Part shown: in pieces, positions 26,610 to 34,990 of the stretch
How positions within the stretch are numbered: the stretch's first letter is position 1
Layout: every line of letters starts with the position of its first letter
NCBI GenBank assembly: GCA_021794015.1
Contig: JAJYRQ010000024.1
Location: 1-56,230, forward strand
Reading direction: 5' to 3'
Length of the DNA: 56,230 nucleotides
Source of the DNA: Deltaproteobacteria bacterium
Lineage (GTDB): Bacteria; Desulfobacterota; Binatia; Binatales; Binataceae
Made by a program: the position numbers and the translations under genes
The notes under the pieces: generated by a model
Database searches by the model: none
What the model was told of the DNA's origin: nothing
What the model saw: the letters and a program-made list of their open reading frames with translations, nothing else

Positions 26610-29600
26610 TTAGGCGGGCGAGGAGGAGGCCTCGCCGGTTAGCTCGCGTTCCAGCCGGTTGCTGTCTTCGGCCGAAAGGCTGAAGTAGCGCGCTTGCGGA
26701 TGGTGCAGCACGAGGGCGCTTACCGAGCTCTCGGGATCCATCATAAAGCCCTCGGTCAATCGCACTCCGATTGCCTGCTGTTCCAGCTTGAGCAGTCCAA
26801 AGAGCTTTGCCTGGTCCTCGAGTCTGGGGCAGGCCGGATAGCCGAAGGAGTAACGCTTGCCGCGGTAGCGCGCCTGGAAAAGGTCCTTGAGCGTCAGGCC
26901 GGGCGGGTCGCCGACACCCCACATGCGGCGAATCTTCAAGTGAAGGAGTTCGGCGAAAGCCTCGGCGCTTTCCAGGGCCACGGCTTGCAGGATGTGGCTG
27001 CGCAGGTAGTCACCCTGGTCTTTCCAGCGCTCGGCGAGCGCCCGCACACCTGTGCCAATCGTGGTGACGAACAGGCATAGGTAATCGACCTGGCCGAGGC
27101 TCGACGGCGCCAGATAATCGGCCAGGCACAACCCGGGTGGCTGGCTCTGCCGGCCGAAGACGAAGCGTTCGGCGACCGCCCGGCCGTCGGGGCTGTAGAC
27201 CAGGACGGTGCGGTCGCCGTCCGAGTGGGCGGGAAAGAAGCCGTAGGCCGCGTTGGCGGTTACGTCGCCCCGCGCCAGCATCACGCCTTGGACTTCTTCG
27301 ACCACCTGCTTAAGCTCGGCCGCCTTGGGATCGCCCGCGGCAAGCGCATGCTCGAAGTTGCGAAAGCCGAGGTGGCGCGTGTAGAGCATCACGGGGTTGA
27401 TGTAGCCGAAGATTTCGCCGAGGTCGTAGCCGCGAAGGACGTGCAGCTTAAGGTCCGGCGGTGCCGGTATCGGCCCGTCATGAGCGACAACCGCGCGTGG
27501 CGCCGGCGCGCTGGCGCGTTCTCTGGGGCTGCCGGCCTCTGCGGCGATGCGGCCGGTGCGCTGTTCGAGTTCCCGGGCGAGTTCCTTGCGCCTCTCGGTG
27601 TCCATCAGGCGGTTGGCGAGCGCCAGCCCCTCCATCGCGTCGTTGGCGTAGGCGACCACGCCGTCGTATTGGGGCGCGATCTTGAGCCGCGTGAAGCGAT
27701 CGGACAGCGCGGCGCCTCCCACCAGCACCGGGCAATCGATCGCGGCCGCCTTGAGGTCCTGGACCGTTGCCACCATCATCTGGGCCGACTTGACCAGCAG
27801 GCCGGAGAGGCCGATAAAGTCCGGCCGATGCTCGCGGTAGGCGCGGATCAACTCCTCGGGGGGCACCTTGATGCCGAGGTTGATTATCCGGTAGCCGTTG
27901 TTGCTCAAAATGATGTCCACAAGGTTTTTTCCGATGTCGTGGACGTCGCCCTTAACCGTGGCAAGCAGCATCGCGCCCCGACCGATCGCCTCGCTCCTCT
28001 CCATGTGAGGCTGCAGGTGGGCGACCGCGGCCTTCATGACCTCGGCCGATTGGAGAACCTCGGCAACGATCATCTGGTTGGAGTTGAACAGGCGCCCGAC
28101 TTCTTCCATCCCTTTCATCAACGGCCCGTTGATGATCTCAAGCGGGGCGTGTTCCTTGAGCGCCGCGTCGAGATCGGCGAGCAGCCCGTCCTTGGAACCT
28201 TCCACCACGTAGCGTGCCAGCCGGACCTCCAGCGGCAGCGAGTTGGCCGGCGCCGGGGCGCGGCGCGAGGCGCGGTCGCGGAAGTGGGCGGCGAAGGCGG
28301 CGATGGGGTCAGCGCCGCGCCACCAAAGCAAATCCTCAGACAGGCGCCGCTCTTCTTCGGGCAGCACCGCGTAACGCTCCAGCCGCTCGCTGTTGACAAT
28401 CGCAAGGTCGAGGCCGGCTTCGATGCAGTGGTGTAGCATCACCGCGTTAAGGACCTCCCGGCCCCGCTCCGGCAGGCCGAAGGAAACGTTGGAGAGCCCC
28501 AGGACCGTCTTGCAGCGCGGCAGGGCGGACTTGATGAGCCGGATGCCTTCAATGGTCTCGACCGCCGAGCCGGCATAGTTGGCGTCGCCCGTACCGGCAG
28601 GGAAGACCAGGGGATCGAAAATGATGTCTTCCGGCTCGACACCGTACTTTCGGGTGAGCAGCGCGAAGGAGCGCTCGGCGATGGAAAGCTTGCGCTGGCG
28701 GCTTATCGCCTGCGCCTGCCGCTTGTCGTCGTCGATGCAGCCGACTACCAGGGCCGCTCCGTAGCGGCGCGCCAGCGGTACGACGCGGCGGATGCGCTCT
28801 TCGCCTTCTTCCAGGTTGATCGAGTTGATGATCGACTTGCCGGGCGTGCGCTTGAGCGCCTCCTCGATGGCGTTCGGGTCGGTCGAGTCGATCATCAAGG
28901 GCGCCTTCACCTTGCGGCACAGGACCTCGAGAAAGCGGGCCAGGTCGGCGGTCTCGTTGCGGTCCGGGTCCTGCAGGCATACGTCGAGCAGGTGCGCGCC
29001 GCGCCGCAGTTGCTGGCGCCCCAGCTCGGCGGCCTGCTCCAGCTCGCCCTCGGTCACCAGCCGCTTGAACTTGCGGCTGCCCAGTACGTTGGTGCGTTCG
29101 CCCACCAGCACCGGCCGGGTGCTGTCGTCGATGGCCAGCGCCTCGACGCCGCTGACCACGGCGCGGCGCGCGCTGACCGGGATGCGCGGGCGGAGGCCCT
29201 CGATCATCGCCGCCAGCAAACGGATGTGCTCGGCGGTGGTGCCGCAGCAGCCGCCGAGCACGTTTATCCAGCCCGACTCGACGAAGCGCCCGAGCTTGCG
29301 GGCAAAGCTTTCGGGCGTTTCGTGGTAGCGCCCGTTCTCGTCGGGCAGCCCGGCGTTGGGCATGCACGCCACGGCGGTGCGCGCCAGCGCGGCCAGCGTG
29401 CGCAGATGGTCGGTCATGAAGTCGGGGCCGGTTGCGCAGTTCATCCCGATCCACAAAAGGTCGCGATGGGCCAGGGAGACGTAAAAGGCCTCGATGTCCT
29501 GCCCGGCCAGCAGCGTGCCCATCGTTTCGATCGTTCCCGAGACGGCCACCGCGGCGCTCACGCCGGTCTCTGCCAGCGCCTGATCGATGCCGGCGAGCGC

Positions 29601-30131
29601 AGCCTTGCAGTTAAGCGTGTCCTGGACGGTTTCGAGCAGTAGCAGGTCGGCGCCGCCTTCGAGCAGCCCGACGGCCTGCTCGCGGTAGCTGGCCGCAAGC
29701 GCGTCGAAGGTCACGCCGCCGGTCACCGAGATGCTCTTGGTGGTCGGGCCCATCGAGCCGGCCACGAAGCGCGGCTTGGCTGCGGTGCTGGCGCGGTCGG
29801 CGGCGGCGCGCGCCAGGGCTGCGGCGCGCCGGTTTATCGCTTGCGCTGTTTCGGCCAGGCCGTACTCGGCCAGCACCACGGAAGTTGCGCCGAAGGTGTC
29901 GGTCTCGATTATGTCCGCGCCGGCATCGAGGTAACTCTCGTGCAGGGCCGTTATAAGGTCGGGCCTGGTACGGACCAGGTTTTCGTTGCAGCCTTCGAGC
30001 TCGGGACCGCCGAAGTCGGCCGCGCCGAGTCCGAGCGCCTGAATTGCGGTGCCGGTGGCGCCGTCAAGCAAGAGGATGCGCTCGGCGAGAGCCTCCTTGA
30101 GCAGTTTCAGGCGTTCATTACCGCTCGTCAT
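26610..30131 (-). CDS. metH: Cobalamin-dependent methionine synthase MetH
   Basis: Transfers methyl from methyltetrahydrofolate to homocysteine via methylcobalamin. The 1173-residue protein is complete: homocysteine-binding domain with zinc ligands in WIGMNCATGPD and LGGCCGTTAEH, pterin-binding domain (STRPVLVGERTNVLGSRKFK), helical cap, B12 domain with the DVHDIGKN base-off motif, and the C-terminal AdoMet-activation domain. The frame is open upstream to 30239, but ATG 30131 (MTSGNERLKLLKEAL) starts just before the conserved LLDGATGTAIQ. No cobalamin or SAM riboswitch was recognised in the 345 bases upstream. Confidence 0.97.
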   Translation of the reverse strand: MTSGNERLKLLKEALAERILLLDGATGTAIQALGLGAADFGGPELEGCNENLVRTRPDLITALHESYLDAGADIIETDTFGATSVVLAEYGLAETAQAINRRAAALARAAADRASTAAKPRFVAGSMGPTTKSISVTGGVTFDALAASYREQAVGLLEGGADLLLLETVQDTLNCKAALAGIDQALAETGVSAAVAVSGTIETMGTLLAGQDIEAFYVSLAHRDLLWIGMNCATGPDFMTDHLRTLAALARTAVACMPNAGLPDENGRYHETPESFARKLGRFVESGWINVLGGCCGTTAEHIRLLAAMIEGLRPRIPVSARRAVVSGVEALAIDDSTRPVLVGERTNVLGSRKFKRLVTEGELEQAAELGRQQLRRGAHLLDVCLQDPDRNETADLARFLEVLCRKVKAPLMIDSTDPNAIEEALKRTPGKSIINSINLEEGEERIRRVVPLARRYGAALVVGCIDDDKRQAQAISRQRKLSIAERSFALLTRKYGVEPEDIIFDPLVFPAGTGDANYAGSAVETIEGIRLIKSALPRCKTVLGLSNVSFGLPERGREVLNAVMLHHCIEAGLDLAIVNSERLERYAVLPEEERRLSEDLLWWRGADPIAAFAAHFRDRASRRAPAPANSLPLEVRLARYVVEGSKDGLLADLDAALKEHAPLEIINGPLMKGMEEVGRLFNSNQMIVAEVLQSAEVMKAAVAHLQPHMERSEAIGRGAMLLATVKGDVHDIGKNLVDIILSNNGYRIINLGIKVPPEELIRAYREHRPDFIGLSGLLVKSAQMMVATVQDLKAAAIDCPVLVGGAALSDRFTRLKIAPQYDGVVAYANDAMEGLALANRLMDTERRKELARELEQRTGRIAAEAGSPRERASAPAPRAVVAHDGPIPAPPDLKLHVLRGYDLGEIFGYINPVMLYTRHLGFRNFEHALAAGDPKAAELKQVVEEVQGVMLARGDVTANAAYGFFPAHSDGDRTVLVYSPDGRAVAERFVFGRQSQPPGLCLADYLAPSSLGQVDYLCLFVTTIGTGVRALAERWKDQGDYLRSHILQAVALESAEAFAELLHLKIRRMWGVGDPPGLTLKDLFQARYRGKRYSFGYPACPRLEDQAKLFGLLKLEQQAIGVRLTEGFMMDPESSVSALVLHHPQARYFSLSAEDSNRLERELTGEASSSPA

Positions 30132-30476
30132 TGCATTGTGCCGGCCAGCCTCGCGGCCCCAGCTCTCCGTCTTGCGCCGAGCGGGCAGGCCCGTCACAAA
30201 TGAAAGGGCGGGGCGCTGTCGGCAAAAGCCGCGCGCCAAGCCGCCGTTTGCCGCGCCGATGCCGCCATTGGGCGTTGCCGCTTTAGCAGTCGGCAGCCGC
30301 CCTCTGCGGCTCGGTGGTTTCGAGGCGTCGCCGGACGGACAACGTTAGATCGCGGGCCCAACCACCATGGCTGCCCAAGGCTCGGACGCTTTTAGTATAG
30401 TATTTCCAGCTCCGGCGGGACAGCGGCGCCGGCTGCCTTAGGCCGGCTTTGGCGAGCGCCCGGGGAGACGCGGCTC
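30132..30476. other. Divergent intergenic region metH / DUF1499 gene
   Basis: 345 bases without a gene. The one AT-rich island, 30391-30405 (tttagtatagtattt), contains -10-like hexamers on both strands (TATAGT on plus, TATACT on minus) but no good -35 box on either side. I checked by eye for B12-box and SAM-riboswitch patterns and saw none. Confidence 0.45.
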
Positions 30477-31211
30477 ATGATTGTAGCGTGGCTTAGCCTT
30501 TTTGACGGCGTGCTGGCCGTTGCCCTTATGGTGGTTGGCGTGGGCGGGGCGCATTTCGGTCTGGTCGCGGCAATGGCCGGCTTCCGGCTGTTTCAACTTG
30601 GCTTCTGGATCGGGACGTTCGGGTTTTTCGCCGGACTTCTGGCCTTGGGCGCGACTTGGCATGCGTCCAACCGTGGGGCGCTGGTGCGCGCTTTGTGGGG
30701 GCTGTTGCTGAGCGCGGCGATGGCGCTGCCGGCGGGCTTGGTGATCTTCCGGGCTCTGAGCGCCCACTACCCGCTGATTAACGATATCGTGACGGACCCG
30801 CGCCATCCGCTGGAGTTTGCGGCTGTGGGCGGCCTGTCGCCGGCTGGAGCCGCAAAGCCGTACCCGGCTGGATTTGCAGCGTTGCAGCGGTCCGCCTACG
30901 GCGAGCTCTCTGCGCTAAAGCTTGCGCTTGCGCCCCAGCCGGCCTTCCGGCAGGTGCAGGCGCTGGCGCGTTCGACGCCCGGTTGGCAGGTGACGCGCGT
31001 GGACGAGAAAACCCTTACGCTGCAGGGAGTCGCGGCCTCGCGCGTCTTCCGTTTCCGCGACGACTTCGTGATCCAGGTTCGGCCCAATCCGGGCGGCGGA
31101 GCACTGGTTGAGATGCGTTCGCGCTCGCGCGACGGACGGGGCGATTTCAGCGTTAATTACCGCCGTATCGCGGCGTTCTTTGACCGCCTGCGCTCGCTGC
31201 CGCAACGTTAG
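30477..31211 (+). CDS. DUF1499 domain membrane protein
   Basis: Function unknown. The 244-residue protein starts with three hydrophobic helices (about residues 5-30, 38-60, 74-92). The DUF1499 domain follows, recognised by NDIVTDPRHPLEF (about 101-113), then RSTPGWQVTRVD and the C-terminal RSRSRDGRGDFSVNYRRI. Membrane-anchored DUF1499 proteins are widespread in proteobacteria. It is 104 bases upstream of hisH and may share transcription. The segment SPAGAAKPYPAGF around residue 122 is low complexity. Confidence 0.8.
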   Translation: MIVAWLSLFDGVLAVALMVVGVGGAHFGLVAAMAGFRLFQLGFWIGTFGFFAGLLALGATWHASNRGALVRALWGLLLSAAMALPAGLVIFRALSAHYPLINDIVTDPRHPLEFAAVGGLSPAGAAKPYPAGFAALQRSAYGELSALKLALAPQPAFRQVQALARSTPGWQVTRVDEKTLTLQGVAASRVFRFRDDFVIQVRPNPGGGALVEMRSRSRDGRGDFSVNYRRIAAFFDRLRSLPQR

Positions 31212-31315
31212 CGGGCGGGCGGCCAAGCCTGTCAATCCAGGTGGGGCCGAACGAGCGCGGCCCTCTAGGAGCCGCGGGCGCCGGCGATTATCATGCCCTT
31301 TGGGGGCTGGCCTCG

Positions 31316-31933
31316 ATGATTGCCATCATTGATTACGGCGCGGGTAATCTCGCCAGCGTCGCCAGGGCGCTTGAGTACCTCGGGCGGCGCTGCGAGATAA
31401 CCGACCGGCCGGGAAAGATAAGCGCGGCCGCAAGGCTCGTCCTGCCGGGGGTGGGAGCGGCGGGCGCCACGATGCGTAACCTTAAGGCGCGGGGCCTGGT
31501 CGAGGTTTTGCGCCGGGAGGTGCTGGAGCGAGGCAAGCCGCTGCTCGGCATTTGCATCGGCATCCAGGTGCTGCTCGAGCGCAGCGAAGAGGATGACGCG
31601 CAATGCCTGGGCTTTGTCGAAGGCCGCGCGCTGCGTTTCGGGGCAACTGGCGCTTTGGGGCGGCGGCTTAAGGTCCCGCAGTTCGGCTGGAACCGCGTTC
31701 GCCAGGAGCGCAGCCATCCGCTCTTTGAGGGCGTACCCGACCAAGCCTACTTTTACTACGCCAACTCCTATTACCCGGAGCCGGCGCGGGCCGAAGTGGT
31801 GATTGCCACCAGCGAGTATGGCAGGCGCTTTTGCGCTGTCCTGGCTCGGGACAATCTCGTGGCGACGCAGTTCCACCTCGAGAAAAGCGGCCCGCTGGGG
31901 CTCAGGATGCTCGACAACTTCTGCCGGCTGTAG
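31316..31933 (+). CDS. hisH: Imidazole glycerol phosphate synthase, glutaminase subunit HisH
   Basis: Releases ammonia from glutamine for HisF in histidine synthesis. The 205-residue protein has the nucleophile C80 (LLGICIGIQVL) and His187/Glu189 (TQFHLEKSG) of the class I amidotransferase triad. FYYANSYYPE corresponds to the FVHSYY region. ATG 31316 (MIAIIDYGAGN) is the standard start; the frame is open further upstream without homology. hisF follows after 9 bases. Confidence 0.96.
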   Translation: MIAIIDYGAGNLASVARALEYLGRRCEITDRPGKISAAARLVLPGVGAAGATMRNLKARGLVEVLRREVLERGKPLLGICIGIQVLLERSEEDDAQCLGFVEGRALRFGATGALGRRLKVPQFGWNRVRQERSHPLFEGVPDQAYFYYANSYYPEPARAEVVIATSEYGRRFCAVLARDNLVATQFHLEKSGPLGLRMLDNFCRL

Positions 31934-31942
31934 GGTTGACCG

Positions 31943-32758
31943 ATGCTCGCCCGCCGGATAATCCCCTGTTTGGACGTTCGCGCCGGCAAAGTCACCAAGG
32001 GCGTTCGCTTTCTGGAGAACGTCGACGTTGGCGATCCGGTGGCGATGGCCCGCCACTACTACGAGCAAGGCGCCGACGAGATCGTCTTCTACGATATCAC
32101 GGCCTCGAACGAACGGCGCGGGATAATGGTCGAAGTCGTACGCGCCGTGGCGCGTGAAATATTTATTCCGCTGACCGTAGGCGGAGGCCTGCGCACCGTA
32201 GCGGATATGCGCGCCGTGCTGCTGGCCGGCGCCGACAAAGTCTCGATCGATTCGGGCGCCGTGCGCGATCCCCAGCTCATCACGCAGGGCGCCCGCGAGT
32301 TCGGCAGCCAGTGCGTCGTGCTCTCGATGCAGGTCAAGCAGGCGGCCGCCGGCGCGCATCTGCCCGCCGGCTACGAGGTCGTTATCGACGGGGGACGGAC
32401 GTTTACCGGGCGCGACGCCCTGGCCTGGGCGCGCGAGGGCGAGGCGCGCGGCGCGGGCGAGTTGTGCGTCAATTCCATCGACCGCGACGGTACGGCCGAG
32501 GGTTACGAGCTTCGGCTTACCCGGCTTATCAGCGAGGCGGTCGCCATTCCGGTGATCGCCTCGGGCGGCGCGGGCGAGCCGCGCCATCTGCTGGAGGCCT
32601 TCACCGAGGGCGCAGCCGACGCCGCCCTGGTCGCCTCGATGCTCCACTACGGGCAGCATACCGTTGCCGGGCTCAAGCGATTTCTGGCCGAGCGCGGCGT
32701 GCCGGTGCGCGAGCTGGCTTGGCCCGGCGCGGCGCGTCAGCCTGGAGCGCCGAAATGA
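31943..32758 (+). CDS. hisF: Imidazole glycerol phosphate synthase, cyclase subunit HisF
   Basis: Forms imidazole glycerol phosphate and AICAR from PRFAR and ammonia. The 271-residue TIM barrel begins [20 protein letters not shown], with the catalytic Asp in CLDV, and has the second catalytic Asp in [12 protein letters not shown]. Phosphate loops VGGGLR and ASGGAG are present. The last 18 residues extend past the usual end. The stop overlaps the ribH start (ATGA). Other his genes are not in the window. Confidence 0.97.
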   Translation: MLARRIIPCLDVRAGKVTKGVRFLENVDVGDPVAMARHYYEQGADEIVFYDITASNERRGIMVEVVRAVAREIFIPLTVGGGLRTVADMRAVLLAGADKVSIDSGAVRDPQLITQGAREFGSQCVVLSMQVKQAAAGAHLPAGYEVVIDGGRTFTGRDALAWAREGEARGAGELCVNSIDRDGTAEGYELRLTRLISEAVAIPVIASGGAGEPRHLLEAFTEGAADAALVASMLHYGQHTVAGLKRFLAERGVPVRELAWPGAARQPGAPK

Positions 32759-33165
32759 AAATCGCCCTCGTCGTATCGGAGTTCAACGGCGAGGTTACCG
32801 CGCTGATGCGGGAGCGGGCGCGCCGGCAGGCCGACGCGCTCGGGGTCGAGGTAAGCCGGGTGCTCGAGGTCCCCGGGGTGTTCGACATGCCGCTGGCGGC
32901 GCAAAAGCTGCTCGCCCGGCCTGATGTGGACGGCGTCGCGCTCATCGGGGCGGTGGTCAAAGGCGAGACGCTTCACGACGAGGTAATTGCGGCCGCTGCC
33001 GCGCAGGCGGCAGCCAATCTGGCGCTCCAGTTCGGCAAGCCCGTCACCCTGGGCGTCACGGGCCCGGGCATGACTCTGGCCCAGGCCTTCGAGCGCGTTG
33101 ACCGCGCCGCCACGGCGGTCGAGGCCCTGGTCCGTCTCCTGCGCGCGCTGGAGCGGGAGTCGTAA
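32755..33165 (+). CDS. ribH: 6,7-dimethyl-8-ribityllumazine synthase, archaeal-like type
   Basis: Makes the lumazine precursor of riboflavin. The 136-residue product has [41 protein letters not shown] (with the proton-relay His) and [20 protein letters not shown]. These are closer, from memory, to archaeal RibH (for example the Methanocaldococcus enzyme) than to bacterial RibH, which has TPHFDYV and RAGTKAGNKG instead. The ATG overlaps the hisF stop, so it is translated from the his mRNA. No other rib gene is nearby. Confidence 0.85.
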   Translation: MKIALVVSEFNGEVTALMRERARRQADALGVEVSRVLEVPGVFDMPLAAQKLLARPDVDGVALIGAVVKGETLHDEVIAAAAAQAAANLALQFGKPVTLGVTGPGMTLAQAFERVDRAATAVEALVRLLRALERES

Positions 33166-33217
33166 CGGGGCGAAGCGCCGGTGGGAGAGCGCGGGCCTCG
33201 GCCGGGGGCGATTCGAG

Positions 33218-33246
33218 TTGAGCTTTGCGGCTGCCGTTCGTATACT
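33218..33246 (+). promoter_or_regulatory. Sigma-70-like promoter for MerR-TPR gene
   Basis: TTGAGC (33218-33223) and TATACT (33241-33246) are exactly 17 bases apart. The predicted transcription start is about 20 bases before the ATG at 33273. It is one of the clearest promoters in the window and also rules out the upstream start of the open frame at 33225. Confidence 0.6.
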
Positions 33247-33272
33247 CGGCTGCAGCCGCGAACAGTTCGGTG

Positions 33273-34097
33273 ATGAACTTCGAGACTTTAGAAGCGCCGG
33301 CGCCTTTCTCGACCCGGGTTGCGGCGCGTATCCTTGCGCTCTCGCCGTCGCGCATTCGTTACTGGGTGCGGCGCCGGCTGGTAAGCCCGGTGCGCGGGCA
33401 GGGGCGGCGGCTGCGCTTTAGCTTCGCGCAGCTCGCGCTGATGCGCCGCGCCAAGGAGTTGCTCGCCAGGCGTCGTCGTCTCGAGCCGCTGCTGCCGTGC
33501 CTTGCGCAGAACAGCGAGACCGGCCGCAGCGCCGCTCCGGCCAGGTGGCTGGTCAGCCGGGACGGCCGCTTGCTGGTGCGCCGCGCCGATGCCTGGCTCG
33601 AGCCGGAAAGCGGGCAGTTGGTGTTTGCCTTCGACCTGGGCCTCGTGGCAAGGGCCGAGCCTTCACTCCAGCCAGTGCTGGCCGAGGCGCGGCTGCAAAA
33701 ACGCTTCGAAGAGGCCCGCCGCGCCGCCGCCAACGGCGAGGGGCGGAGCCGGAACCCCGGCCCGCTCGATGGCGTCGAGGCACAGACCTACGGGCGCTGG
33801 CTTGAACGGGCGGATGCCGCCCTGCGAAACGGCGATCTGCCGGCAGCGAAGCGCTGCCTCGTCGAGGCCGCCGCCGCTGCTCCACTTATGCCCGAGGCGC
33901 ACCTGCGGCTTGGCCGGCTTGAGCGCGCGCTGGGGAAGCCCGGCAAGGCGGCCCAAAGTTTTCAACGCGCGCTGCGCTGCGCCCCGCTGCTGGCCGAGGC
34001 GCATCGCGAGCTGGCCGCCGTCTACGAACAGATGGGCCGGCGCGAAGACGCGGCCAGACACCGAGAGCTTTTCGCCCGGCCCGCCGATAAAGTCTGA
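33273..34097 (+). CDS. MerR-type HTH protein with TPR repeats
   Basis: A 274-residue protein. Residues about 14-60 form a MerR-like winged helix (VAARILALSPSRIRYWVRRR, then LRFSFAQLALMRRAKEL). The middle (about 85-135) contains a WLVSRDGRLLV beta region. The C-terminal part has two or three TPR motifs (AEAHRELAAVYEQMGRREDA near the end). There are no MerR metal-binding cysteines, so it is not a metal sensor. This HTH-plus-TPR arrangement occurs in deltaproteobacteria-like genomes. Two small unknown genes follow. Confidence 0.75.
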   Translation: MNFETLEAPAPFSTRVAARILALSPSRIRYWVRRRLVSPVRGQGRRLRFSFAQLALMRRAKELLARRRRLEPLLPCLAQNSETGRSAAPARWLVSRDGRLLVRRADAWLEPESGQLVFAFDLGLVARAEPSLQPVLAEARLQKRFEEARRAAANGEGRSRNPGPLDGVEAQTYGRWLERADAALRNGDLPAAKRCLVEAAAAAPLMPEAHLRLGRLERALGKPGKAAQSFQRALRCAPLLAEAHRELAAVYEQMGRREDAARHRELFARPADKV

Positions 34098-34215
34098 GCC
34101 GCCAGCTCGCGCTCCGGCAACGTCTCGCCGTTTGGCGAAAAGCCGCGGCGGCTTGCACCCGCGGGAAGATCGGCGCTAAGCTTGCGCTGACTGCGGCAAG
34201 GGGGCGGTTTCCGGT

Positions 34216-34554
34216 ATGAGGCTGCGGGCGCTTAAGCGAGTCGATCTGCTGCGCCACGAAATGAAGGCGCTGCGCTACATCCTGGACAACTACCACGCGG
34301 GCAGCGTGGCTCGGTACGAGCTTCCAGGCGCCGAGGATTTTCTCTGTCCCCAGGCGCGCGCCGTCTACCAGGCGATCGTCGAGGCGCCCGATCGGCGCAC
34401 GGCCGAGCGGCGGATCGCCGAGCTGGACCTCGAAGAGGTCGATCTTCGCTCCTTCCTGCGGTTAAGCGGCGAGCATTATTACAGCTACCCGCAACTGGTC
34501 AGAGAGCGGGCCGCCCAGGTCCGTTCCGGCCAGCTTCAGGTTGAGCCGGCGTGA
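34216..34554 (+). CDS. Small helical protein, weak DnaB-N/DnaG-C-like look
   Basis: Unrecognised 112-residue protein, almost all alpha-helical by composition. The stretch EMKALRYILDNYHAG...EDFLCPQARAVYQAIVE resembles, by eye, the helical domain shared by DnaB N-termini and DnaG C-termini; I would not assign function from this. Charged residues dominate and there is no signal peptide. The stop overlaps the next gene's GTG start (GTGA), so the two are probably coupled. It lies 118 bases after the MerR-TPR gene. Confidence 0.6.
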   Translation: MRLRALKRVDLLRHEMKALRYILDNYHAGSVARYELPGAEDFLCPQARAVYQAIVEAPDRRTAERRIAELDLEEVDLRSFLRLSGEHYYSYPQLVRERAAQVRSGQLQVEPA

Positions 34555-34934
34555 GCGACCTGCTGCCCGCACAGCTTTATTTCCTTCTCGACCGCAGCGG
34601 CGGTCTGATCGTCTACCAGGAGAAGGCCGGAGCGTGGGCCGGGGCTCTGGGGTTTTCAGACGAACAAAGCCTGGAGGCGTTTCTGCGAGCGAGCGCGCTC
34701 GAGGCCGCCGAGGTGGTGTCTTTGGACCTTTGCGCCGAGGACACGCGGGCCGCCCTGGTGCGCGAGCTCAAGCGGCGGCTTGTGCGAAATCTGCTGGTCG
34801 ATTTGGATTACGCCACCGGGCGCTGCCTGCGGGTCGAGTTTGACGGCGAAGAGTTGGGTCCGGCCCTCGCCCATCAGTTCGTGCCGCGCGGCTCGGGCCG
34901 CGCTCAAGCCGGCGGCGCCCGCTCGGATGTCTGA
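34551..34934 (+). CDS. Uncharacterised protein coupled to upstream gene
   Basis: A 127-residue protein I do not recognise. It starts with LPAQLYFLLDRSGGLIVYQE, an alternating strand pattern like a small alpha/beta sensor domain, followed by a helix and the strand LLVDLDYATGRCLRVEFDG. The last 25 residues are Gly/Arg-rich and may be disordered. The GTG start overlaps the upstream stop. No membrane segment is seen. An acyl-CoA dehydrogenase gene follows 56 bases downstream. Confidence 0.6.
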   Translation: MSDLLPAQLYFLLDRSGGLIVYQEKAGAWAGALGFSDEQSLEAFLRASALEAAEVVSLDLCAEDTRAALVRELKRRLVRNLLVDLDYATGRCLRVEFDGEELGPALAHQFVPRGSGRAQAGGARSDV

Positions 34935-34990
34935 GTTCGGCCAGCGATGCTGAACCCGCCGGGGCGGCGCCGGCAGCAGAGAACAAGGCA

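Noticed and set aside
30132..30476. Cobalamin or SAM riboswitch upstream of metH
   Set aside because: I looked for B12-box and SAM-riboswitch core patterns by eye and found none. A covariance-model search would be needed to exclude them fully.
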